Assembly (NCBI RefSeq): GCF_029931775.1
Contig: NC_079323.1
Coordinates: 38,830,882-38,894,881, forward strand
Direction of reading: 5' to 3'
Length of the DNA stretch: 64,000 nt
DNA from: Euleptes europaea
Lineage: Eukaryota > Chordata > Lepidosauria > Squamata > Sphaerodactylidae
Below are positions 43,375 through 54,500 of this stretch, in pieces; the stretch's first letter is position 1, and each line of letters begins with the position of its first letter. The position numbers were made by a program, and so were the translations under genes. The notes beneath the pieces are model-generated. The model was not told the DNA's origin and made no database searches. It saw only the letters and a list, made by a program, of their open reading frames with translations.

Positions 43375-43414
43375 CCCAGGTAGCTCAGTCAGTAGAGCAT
43401 CAGACTTTTAATAA
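43375..43414 (+). pseudogene. 5' half of a tRNA-Lys (UUU)
   Basis: Bases from gcccaggtagctcagtcagt to the anticodon loop (cttttaa) match the 5' half of vertebrate tRNA-Lys(UUU), including D arm and anticodon TTT. The match stops just after the anticodon loop, with no T arm or acceptor 3' strand. A truncated tRNA pseudogene or tRNA-half insertion, not a working tRNA. Confidence 0.75.
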
Positions 43415-43446
43415 GTTGAATTATCCAACCCCCCCTCCCTTCCCCC

Positions 43447-44095
43447 CATCAATTTATTAAAGTACGTTCTTAAAGATTTCTGTGGCTGGGATATATGAGA
43501 TCCCTTTTGATACAACTTTTTAAACAAAATATTAAATCTGTACCATATGCTTTCACACTAATAATGAGCTGATTATAAGGGGGTTAGGGGGTTAAGGGAC
43601 CCACACCCACCCCGCATCAATTTATTAAAGTACGATCTTAAAGATTTCTGTTGGTGGGATATATTAGATCCCTTTTAATACAACTTTTTAAACAAAATAT
43701 TAAATCTGTACCACATGCTTTCACACTAATAACGAGCTGGTTATAAGGGGGTTGAGGGACCCACACCCACCCCGCATCAATTTATTAAAGTACGATCTTA
43801 AAGATTTCTGTTGGTGGGATATATTAGATCCCTTTTAATAAAACTTTTTAAACAAAATGTTAAATCTGTACCACATGCTTTCACACTAATAACGAGCTGG
43901 TTATAAGGGGGTTAAGGGACCCACACCCACCCCGCATCAATTTATTAAAGTACGATCTTAAAGATTTCTGTTGGTGGGATAGATTAGATCCCTTTTAATC
44001 CAACTTTTTGAACAAAATATTAAATCTGTATATTAAATAGTGCTTTCACGCTAATAATGAGCTGGTTATGAGGGGGTTAAGGGGGTTAAGGGCAC
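43447..44095. repeat. Tandem array, four copies of a 160-168 bp unit
   Basis: Each unit starts catcaatttattaaag and runs through gatcttaaagatttctg, a ttaatacaactttttaaac segment, catgctttcacactaata and a gggggtta-rich end. Unit starts are at 43447, 43615, 43775 and 43935. The last three are nearly identical; the last has an insertion near 44030. The array abuts the CpG island of CGGBP1/ZNF654. Confidence 0.93.
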
Positions 44096-45580
44096 CCCCC
44101 CGCCTTCCAGCATCGCCTGAAAGGCCTTCCATCCATCCTATCTCCCTCTCAGGCGCCTTTCGCCCACCATCAGGCTTTTCCATCCCTCCTCCCCGCCCCA
44201 TCGTTTACCCCACACCGACCAATCTTCCCTCCCGTCCCGCCCCTTTCCACACAGCCGGTCCCATTCTTCTCCCTCCTCCCCGCCCAAAGACGGGAAAGGA
44301 GGGCGGCTTTCTAGGGGGCTTCAGGCGAGGTCTGTCCTCCCCCCCCCCCCGCTCCCCTCCCCTCCCCTCATCTTACAGCTCCTGACAGCGCAGCGCAGCG
44401 CCGCGTCCCCACCGAGGCCAGGGCCGGGCTTCGGTCTGCTCCGCGCTCCCCCTCCGGCCCCCGCGACGGCGCGGAGCAGACTCGGCGGAGCCGCCTGTCA
44501 GCCAGACGCCCAGACAGGAGGGGCTCGTTTCCCTCTCCCGGGCTGGGCAAGGCAAGGCGGGACTTCGCCCTCTTAGCAACACCGCCGCCAATCAGGAGAC
44601 CGGTCACAGCCAGGGACCCCCCCCAGTAAGAGAAGCGAGGAGCGGAACGCCGTTCCCGATAGCCTCCCGCGGCCGGAGTGACACCGCTTCTCACCATTCA
44701 GCGAGGAGGAAGCCCGTCGGCATGCCGAAAGCCTCCCGCAAGGCGGAGGCGGAGATGTTTACTTTGAAGGATGAAATGCGGGCCCAATCGCAAGGAGCGG
44801 AGGAGGGGCTTGGAGACTTTTGACTGACCGGGCCTCCAGCCAAGCAGAAAGCGGGGCTGGAAGTTCAGCGGCGAATGGAGACGCGCGGGTTCCGATCCGA
44901 TGTCGGCGAGTCCGGGCGACGCCGAAGCGAAGGGGGCGAAGATCCGGGGGTGGCGGGACCGCCCGCTGATTGACAAGCCGGCCTGCCAGTGACAACGTGC
45001 GGTGGGGGTGGTGGTGCCGGAACTGGGCTCCGGAGGCGGGTTATCCGGTGAGTCGGGCGGGGGGCGGGGGGAGAGAGAGCCGGAGCTCGGTACGCGCAGG
45101 GCGGCCGGAGCAGCATGGCGGAAGACGACAGCGACCAGGAGTCGGAGCGGCTCGGCGAGGAACTCGAGGCCATAGGTGGGCCGCGCCTTCCCCCCGGCCT
45201 GTCCCCCGCGCTGGGCAGCCGGTATTACTGCTACCGCTTCTGCCAGGTGAGCGGTTGGCCCCGCCCCCTCTTGGTTGACACCTCAGCGCGGGGGGGGGAG
45301 AAGACAGAAAGCTGAGGGGGAACGTCGCGGAGTGGGGGGGGGGAGGGGAGGGTCTCCTCGCGGACCAGCAGCCGCGGGTGGGGGAAGGGCAAGCCACGGA
45401 AGCGCCGGCTCTGGGCTGCGTGGGGGGGCTTTAGTTTAGTTTCTCCTCCTCCCCTCGCCGCCGCCGCTGCTGCTGACTGGGATGGGCCGGAGGATTTAGG
45501 CCCACCAAGCGGGGGCGGGGGAAAGAGAGAGCTTCTCTACCTGTCTAGTGTCCCCCCCCCCCGCACCCTCCGCAGTTACC
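44090..45580. promoter_or_regulatory. CpG island, likely shared promoter of CGGBP1 (minus) and ZNF654 (plus)
   Basis: About 1.5 kb of very GC- and CpG-rich sequence in an AT-rich window. It contains GGGCGGGG boxes just upstream of the ZNF654 ATG (45055-45070), a CCAAT motif near 44588 and an inverted CCAAT-like motif near 44970. On the minus strand, strong splice donors (AATG|gtgaga with exon edge near 44695, and GCT|gtaaga near 44377) could end non-coding first exons of CGGBP1. Head-to-head arrangement of these two genes is known in mammals. Transcription start sites were not determined. Confidence 0.8.
45115..45246 (+). CDS. ZNF654: ZNF654 exon 1
   Basis: 44 codons inside the CpG island, ending phase 0 at CAG|gtgagc. 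Starts MAEDDSDQESERLGEELEAI, very like human MAEEESDQEAERLGEEL. It then has a short Pro/Gly linker before YYCYRFCQ. The linker is shorter than the Gly-rich one I recall in human. Confidence 0.92.
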
Positions 45581-48500
45581 CTCACTTTTCTCAGTGGGTC
45601 GCCGTGTTAGTCTGTCTGCAGTAGTAGAAAAGGGCAAGAGGTCCAGGAGCACCTTAAAGACGAACAAAAATATTTTCTGGCAGGGTGCGAGCTTTCGTGA
45701 GCCACAGCTCAGCTGTGGCTCACGAAAGCTCGCACCCTGCCAGAAAATATTTTTTGTTCGTCTTTAAGGTGCTCCTGGACCTCTTGCAAGTGAGCTGTGG
45801 CTCACGAAAGCTCATACCTTCCAGAAAATATTTTTGTTAGTCTTTAAACTGCTCCTGGACCTCTTGCAAGTGAGCTGTGGCTCAAGAAAGCTCGCACCCT
45901 GCCAGAAAATATTTTTGTTCGTCTTTAAGGTGCTCCTGGACCTCTTGCAAGTGAGCTGTGGCTCACGAAAGCTCATACCTTCCAGAAAATATTTTTGTTC
46001 GTCTTTAAACTGCTCCTGGACTCTGGCCCTTTTCTACCTCACTTTTCTGTAGTTGTCTTGGGGGGGGGGGGTGCGAGGTGGGATATTACCTCAGGTGAAG
46101 TTTCTTTGCTGGGCAGGGGCTGTTGTTGTTGCTGCTGGACGGGGGTGGGGTGGGCCTTTCCACACCCCCTTTTCTCCCCTCCAGCTGGACACTGAAGAAA
46201 GCTGATAGGAAGAAAGTAGATTCCTTTGAGAGGTGGTGGCAGAGGAGAGTGTCATGGATGCCGTGGACGGCCCAAAAAAAAAGAAAAACTAATCAGTGGG
46301 CTCTAGATCAAATCAAGCCTGAACTGACCCTAGAAGCGAAAATGACTCAACTGAGGCTGTCGTGTTTTGGTCACGTCGTGAGAAGGCGAGAGTCACTGGA
46401 GAAGACAGTCATGCTAGGAAAAGTTGAGGGCGGCAGGAAAAGAGGAAGACCCAGCAAGGGATGGATTGCCTCTATAAAGGAAGCCATGGCCCTCATTTTT
46501 GCAAGATTTGAGCAAGGCTGTCGAAGACAGGACATTTTGGAGGACATTGGTTCACAGGGTCCTCATGAGTCGGAAGCGACTTGACGGCACTTAACACATA
46601 GCCGTCGCGGACAGGCTTTTGGCGGAGGTGAGGCAAGGGGTGGATCTGCCCTGTTGGGAAGGGAGGCAGGCCTCCCGGGAAAGCCTCTCCTGGCCTTTTC
46701 AAGAAAGGCAATAATGGCCTTCTGACTTTCCCCCAGGGAGAAATATCTATATCTATATATTAAAAAAGGGGGTCAAAGCAAGCCGTGGCAATGAATTTGT
46801 GGGTGTCAAGCAAAAACCCGAACCCCTCCTCTGGTTGTGAAATTCCCAGCTGAGAGGTTGAGTTGTCAGAAATCTGAAGGGGAACTTTGTTTGGAGTGCC
46901 GGGTTGGACGGGAGGAAACTTGGCTGGCCAGGCCTGGTTCTCTGTTAACAAGCGGCGACTTCCTGATGCTCCTTGCTGAAGGAGGCTGGGTGTTAAGCCT
47001 AGGTGTGTCTTCTCAGAAGTAAGCACTGCTTTGTTCAGTGGCACTTGCTTCTAGGCAAGGGTGTTCACTTTTACAGTCTCTGTGTGTTCTGGGAAAGTGA
47101 AGCACATCTAAGCGTATTTGACATAAGGTAGGGAGGGAACATTTTGTTTAGAAATTCGGGCTGCCTTCTCCACATTTTGTCATCTAAGCAGTGGTGTTCG
47201 CTTACATTTGATATATATGATTTACTTACATTTGCTAAACTGGAAATCATGAAAAAACGCAGGGTTTTTTGCAGGGGCGCACTTAGTGAATATGGCAGAT
47301 ATAGCAATACTGACCTACGTTAGATTACTGAGATAAAGCATGCAAGGTATTTAGACATACTAAAGGTGCTAAATAGTTATTACATAGCTTGCCATGTTGT
47401 AATTTATTTTGAATTGACTAATTACTGTTCTGTGCAAAGCTGCACTTTTAAGCTTTATTTTTTTTGTCTGTACAATTGCATTCCTTTATTTTTCTTCAGA
47501 TATTCTTTCATACAAAGGAAGTCAGAGTAAGGCTTTACTTTTATATTGACAATTCATTAAGGTGTGTGTTTCTGATCTGTAGATGTGTATATATTTTTAA
47601 AATTAATCTTGTAGTTTATAGTCAGCATTGGTGATAAAGTAACGATAGGATCATATATAGGGTTATGATAATGTTCACATTGTTGGTGTGTGTCTTTTCA
47701 GTAAGCACAAATAAACATCTCCAAGTGTGAAAAAGTTGTGATAACATTTAAGACATTTGCAAATAATTAGGTTATATTATATCTGGAGTCTCCCCCCACC
47801 ACGCTTTGAAGAATTTAAGGTTTTCTGTAATATTCTAACTTCCAAATTTTAGAAAGAAGGTAGTTTTTTTTTTGTGGTTTGATACAATTTCTTCATGACA
47901 TATTTTTCCTGAAGAAAAACGTTCTATTAATTGAAACAGAGGAATCCCATAACTCCAAGTGGATGTGGTTGAATTTTAGTTTATTGGGTTTCCAAAGTGC
48001 TTCTGCCATTTTTTTAAACTGTCTGTACCTGCAACAAGAGTGTGTTTCACCAAAATGAAATAATTTAACGTGCTCTGTTCTTATCCAGTTAACTTCATCA
48101 TGGATTGCTTCCTTGCCATTGATGAGGTCCTAGGTTCAAGCACAGTGTCATCCATTCTTCACTAAAATTGCTGTGTTGGACAATGTTGTACGTTGTTGAA
48201 GGCTTTCACTGTCAGAGTTCATTGGTTCTTGTAGGTTATCTGGGCTGTGTGACCGTGGTCTTGGTATTTTCTTTCCTGACGTTTCGCCAGCAGCTGTGGC
48301 AGGCATCTTCAGAGGAGTAACACTGAAGGACAGTGTGTCTCAGTGTCAAGTGTGTAGGAAGAGTAATATATAGTCAGAAGGGGGTTGGGTTTGAGCTGAG
48401 TCATTGTCCTGCAAAGTATTAAAGGTAATGTGCTAATCATTGTCCTGTAAGTATCAAGATAATGTGCTAATGAGGGTGTGGTATGTTAATGTGGAACCAT

Positions 48501-51500
48501 TGTATTCTGAAGTGATCTGTTAACATGTGGAATCCAAAGCTAATCCGCATTTCTATTGTGGACTGTAGTCTTCCTGTCCTGAAAACTTCCAGACTAACAA
48601 AGACATTGTTGTACATTGGTTGGGGAAAAAATCCAGTTTGTATGCTGAAGGATAGACTCCAAGGATAGAATACTTATCCTTCTAAGAATTCTTAGAAGTA
48701 TGATTTGTTGAAAACAATTACAAATAAAATTAGATAGGATCAAAGTGGAAATCTGTTTAATCTACTTTTCTAATTTATTTTTGTTCTGTATGCCTCCTTT
48801 TGCTCAGTTGTTTCTGCAATCAGTTGTTTTGCCTTGTAGAATAAGATATCTTATGGACAGACTTCTGTATAGAGCAACTTTTTTATGTTTAGTTCAGACA
48901 GTTTTACACTTGTTCTTTGCCGTCTTGGATGTACATTTATGAATGTTTCTGTAGTTAGTATTATGTGATTTGAAAATGAATTATGGAGATGCAGAGCGGA
49001 AAATGTTTTGTGAAGTTTCATCAATTGGAGATATAGAATGAAGAGACAGATGACTATGTATTTGTTGTTAAGTTGTACTTTTATAAGTGTATGTTTTGCA
49101 TAAAAAGTGTGTGGTAATGTAAAGTCTGGGAGCAGCAAGTGTAAAAAAGAAAAGAAAAAAAGCAATTTATTAACAGTGGATGCCTTAAACCAGAAGGGGT
49201 CAAGGGCATATGAGTACACCGAAAGCAGGATTGAAATGGAACTGAAGAAAGTCAAGCTGTGTCCATGGCTATAATTCGTTTCTCCTGTGACCTGTAGTGA
49301 TTGTAGTTGCTTTGACTTAATTGGAAAATGGTGTGCTCATCTCTCTAATTTCTGGTTTTGCAATTGGATGTGAAGTGTTATTTGTAGATGGCTAATATTC
49401 ACTGATAACACACTGTAGGAGAAGGGCTAAATTTGTAGACTAGGGATTCAACAGTGTACACAGTCTTTTTAATACTCACCAGGCCATTTGCAAAATATTA
49501 TTTTTCTAATATTACAAATGTCCATTAACTTCATGTTTCCTGAGTTCGATCTTGATGGAAGTCAGTTTCAGGTAGCTGGCTCAAGGTTGATTCAGCCTTC
49601 CATCCTTCCGAGGTCAGTAAAATGAGTACCCAGCTTTCTGGGGGTAAAGTGTAGATGACTGGGGAAGACAGTGGCGAACCACCCTGTGAACATAGTCTGC
49701 CTAGTAAATGTCGTGATGTGACATCACCCCATGGGTCAGCAGTGACTCGGTGCTTGCACAGGGGACTATCTTTACCTTTATAACTTAATCAGCTATACCT
49801 GTGTTGGAGTTTATTGTTTTCCATTGTCTTGAAAGTAATATTTTAACAGGTACCAGGATATTTAAAACTATTTCTGGTTTCTGGCTAGTTCTCAGTTCTT
49901 TACATAATTTGCCATTCAAATGCTTTGATTTGTCTTTTAATCTGAAAGCAAGAACATCTTCAGTTGCTAATCATAGTCCAGTATTTCTTGGCTCCTGATG
50001 TACAAAGCCTTCTCTGCCCATGTTACAAAAGAAGCATTTGCCATTCTTAAATCCTGAATCTTATACAATTTATCTAAGATAATATACCGTTGCACTTACA
50101 TTTTTAGCCATTTTCTCTGAAGAAAATACTGAAGAGTTGAAATCTTCTATAATTCAATAGTTCTCCTGGAACCTTTCTCTTATAGTGTAATTGGTGGCCA
50201 ATTTATGATGGCATTATACAGTCTTTGTATTTCGCTTTGTCAGTTCAAAAAGTCATCACAATCTACTTATGCTTTTTTCCTTTGGAGCAAATAGACATGA
50301 TATAATATAATAGAAAAATAACTTAAGTGATACTTCTTCAAAGTGCTTAATAATATCTGGTCTTCTGAATGCTGTATGTTATGGAGCTAATGCTAAGCTT
50401 GCTTGGTCTTCCATGTTAGAGACATCACAAGAATACCCTTCAGCCTTTGTGAGCAACCAAACAACTAAGGACTATTAAGGATTATTTCAGATGTTCTTGT
50501 CAAAGAAGCCAAGTATGGTGGTAATTGCTTTTGAAATAAAGCTAGTTTGAGGGGCTTGAGTTGTTCTTAGATGGTGGTCTGTTGTCCTTCATCTTGCGTT
50601 AGTAGACACCCCACTTGCAACTCAAGGATGATCAGGGATGTTATTCAGCCATCTCCATTGATCACAGCTCTGGCAGCCAATATGTCTGTTACACTATTAT
50701 TATTAAGTCAGTGTTCTTTTTCTGAGGAAAAAGACTTTCCTGCCTGTGTTCCATGTAAGTTAAGAGTTGGTCCAGATTAATACTGTTCAACAAAACATGG
50801 ACTTCAAAGCAAAATAAAATCTCAAGCCTTAGCATTCTAATTTAAATAAAATCAAGGGTGCTTCTACAAGGTAGTTTTGTGTGAGCACTGGTCCTGTTCA
50901 TTGATACCTGTACATTATTTAGTCACCACTCAAAGAATGTGAAAGTCCACAGTGAGTTTATTCCCTTAGACCACAGTCACTGCCCCCCCTCCCAAGCTCA
51001 CACCTTGGCCAGTTCCAGTTCCAGTGGCTGCCACTGGGTGTAGGGGATGAAAAACCATGAATGTACATCAGCAACAAAATACTGGTACACATAGTAAGTG
51101 AAATTGTAACTTTGAAAAAGCATGTGGGATTCCCTACACACACCTCACACTTCTAACATCAGGTGTCTAGAATCAAAAGTGCTAGAAAGCGATATGCTTC
51201 TCTCCCCACTCCTCCCCTTAAAAACTACTGTTGACAAAAGAGGGCCCTTTTGGTGTTGTGCTTAACTTCTGAACTAGGAATGTAAGATATTAAGCGTTTA
51301 AACAAATAGTAAAGGTTTATATGTTACAGTAAACAGTTGAATGTTTTCAAAGCTTGGCAAACTGGCAAAAGGTTGTCTGCATGCAAAACCACCTATGACT
51401 GCGGAACCTATTTTGCAGTGCTGTTCTGCACACAAGTTTGACACTAGATCATGTTAATGTAGTGATTTTTTTCCAACAAACATCTCTGGCAGAGCTGATG

Positions 51501-54500
51501 CTGTTTAAAAATATGTATATGAGGATTGTGAACTTGTTAATGTTTAAGTTGTTGATATATTTCATGAAGGGCCTGGTGGACTGTCTATTCCAAAGTATAC
51601 AGCCTGTTTTATATGTCCTGCTTTGCTTGTTTGAAGTAAAACAAAAACAAAAAAGCACTATGGCCTTAACTAGAAAAATACATCTATCAAATATAAAAAA
51701 GACTCAAGGTACTGGATGCTAAACATTTACTTGTAAAAGTAACATCAATGTGAAAGCCCTATCTAGCTACACATATACCACAGATACAATATTTACAATA
51801 CATAGAAAAGTACACTTCCAATGTACACAATACATAGAAAAGTACACTTCCAATGTACAATTTCAAACCAACATGTACAATAACTGGAGCACCAAAAATA
51901 GAAATGCTTTTTATCACATACATTATATACCATCAAATACTTGTTTAGGTTATAGTCCCATAGGGAAGATGGTAACGTGTGATACCTTGCCGCTGCTTCT
52001 TCCAAGATTTAAAGGGGCTGTGTTCCCAATTACGTAAGCTCTGGTTGTTGCTTACAGTTCATGCGATCCCGACTCCAAATAAATGAATTTTGAAATGGCG
52101 AGATAGAAAAGGATCCAATTTACCTATTTCTAAAACAAGCTTCTTCAATCACATTTAATATATGATGAGGATCATGATTTCAATAAGAAGGTTGAACTGA
52201 CAATGTTGCTTCCAGTCAAAGATAGTTCCACAAATTATGGTATCTAAATTATTCCTAATAATAAATAAAAATTTTAATATAATTCTACAAAATATATCAA
52301 TTATAATTATATAAAATATTTCTAAAAAATATTTTAGTAGCATAGAAACTGACAGTGGGGTGTTCTTGTCAAATCAAGGTGCACATAATCATAATATGTG
52401 AAGGATTGTCAGCTGCCTGCTCCCAACTTGCCTCTTCAGTATTCCTGTTTGCTGCTAAATGGCTGCAGACACTTCTATTCCCTAGGCTCATTCTCCACCT
52501 CATATACCTAGCTGCTGATGGTGAACAGGAGCTCTACAAAGATGCATCAGTCGTCACTCAAAAGTGAAGGAAATGGGTCGAACGACCTGAAAGGAATAAA
52601 TGCACAGTCAGTTCGAGAAAATATTTATAAAATGATGTATCGATGGCATTTAACACCTAAGAAGATTGCAAGGATTTACAAAATGACGTCCCCCAAATGT
52701 TGGAAATGCAACAAGGAAGTTGGTTCTTTTTACCATATGTGGTGGACCTGTGACAAAGCCAAGGATTTTTGGGATATGATTTATAACGAATTAAGATTGA
52801 TACTACAAAAAAATATACCCAAAATACCAGAAATGATGCTACTAAGTATGATACCTGATGACTTGTCAACACAAAGAAACTTTTTAATTTACGCTACAAC
52901 AGCTGCAAGATTGCTTTATGCAGCAAAATGGAAAGGGGCAGATACTCCTGGGAAAAAAGACTGGATTATGAAAATGTTTGACCTGGTGGAAATGGCAAAA
53001 CTTACAGCTACTATAAGTCAAAAAGACAATGTTCGATTCATGGGGGAATGGGAGGCTTGGATGAAATATTGCGAATATGAATTAAAACTGGGAAAAATTC
53101 AAGAATACCTTTTAATCTGATCTAAATGACAATATTAATATTAAGAATTATAACCATTTATTTCAATAGAGTATGTTATATGAAATTTACATGAAATTTA
53201 AATGAATTTAAGAATAATCAAGATCAGACTATATCACGTTGGGATAAAATACTTTATTAAGAGGTGGACAGAGGTGATGGGGAAGTCAAAGAAATTTCCT
53301 TTATCCTTTCTCTTTTTCTGTAATGTTTATATGTTCTTAGTTATTATGGAAAATTTCTATTATAAAAACCAATAAAAATTTTTTTAAAAAGTGAAGGAAA
53401 TGGTGGAGAGGCTAGTGGGTAGGTAACTTGGGGGGCAAGGTTATGCACTAAGACCTGAGTTCTTTGAGAACCAGACCTCCCCCCAAAAAAAGGTGAAGAC
53501 AACCACACTAAATTTACACCTGAAATTTAAGATTGCAGTTACTCTAGAAGTTTAAAAAGCTCTGCAAGTTGACACTTGTGCCAGAGGGAAGGATGGGCTG
53601 ACAACCAGGGAAAATGCATTGGGCAGCAAAAATATAAATGAGTTGATGGTTTCAGTACAAAAAGATGATGTCATGTCATTAAATAAATTCTAGAATACAT
53701 AGCAAAACTGAGGGACCAGAATCTTTGGTAGGTCTTGATAGGCAGACAAAAGTTGTACTTGCAGCAACCCTAAGGGACAGTAGCATGCTACTGTATGCGA
53801 CATGCTGAGCTTTGGAAGCACTTGGAGAACATCTGTGCAACTGTGGGGGCAAGCCCAGGGATGAGGGCTTCTTTCACTGAGCCCTAGAGACATCCAGAAA
53901 GCAGTGGAGGCTCAGCATGATGTCATTGAAAGTGCCTTCCCTTCTATGAAACCTGGACAGGTGTGATGACTTGCATGCTACCACTCAGCATAGTTTAAGG
54001 AAACCTCTTCCGGCTTAAGTGGTTCTTCTGCCAGAGGAAGTTGAAGAAAGGTTCTTTAGGCTTCAAACTTGGCAGAGGACAGTGATACATATTTAAGTGG
54101 ACTCCGATATTGTTAACTAGAAAACAATAGTAACTTGCAAAAAAAACAAAAAAAAAAAACCCTCATCTAACATACACTTTCTGTAGAGGTATGAATTCAC
54201 TTTACTGTGTATATATAATATTTAGACTGTTTTTCATTGATGCTTAAAATATAAGCCTTGTGCTAGTTAGGTTCTTTACCAGTTTAATTGCTGATAGAAG
54301 CAGATTACCCAAGTAACCCTTTTTTCTAGAAGTTGTAGATTTGTGTTTATTTAAAATAAAAAAGGTACGATGCAAAACTAGGCTTCATGCTTATGTACTT
54401 CCATTTGTTCTGAGTTGGACCTTCTCTTATATGGGTCCCTTCTTTCCATTTTCCTCTTCATACCGATGCATTATTTTATTTTATCTTTTTTCTGTATACT

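Noticed and set aside
43375-43414. Functional tRNA-Lys gene
   Set aside because: The 3' half, including T arm and acceptor strand, is missing.
43447-44095. CRISPR-like array
   Set aside because: 160-bp direct tandem units without spacers in a vertebrate genome; a minisatellite or satellite-like array.
44068-45397. Several Pro/Arg/Ser-rich frames in the CpG island
   Set aside because: Typical chance frames of GC-rich promoter DNA. Only the ZNF654 start frame continues in phase into conserved exons.
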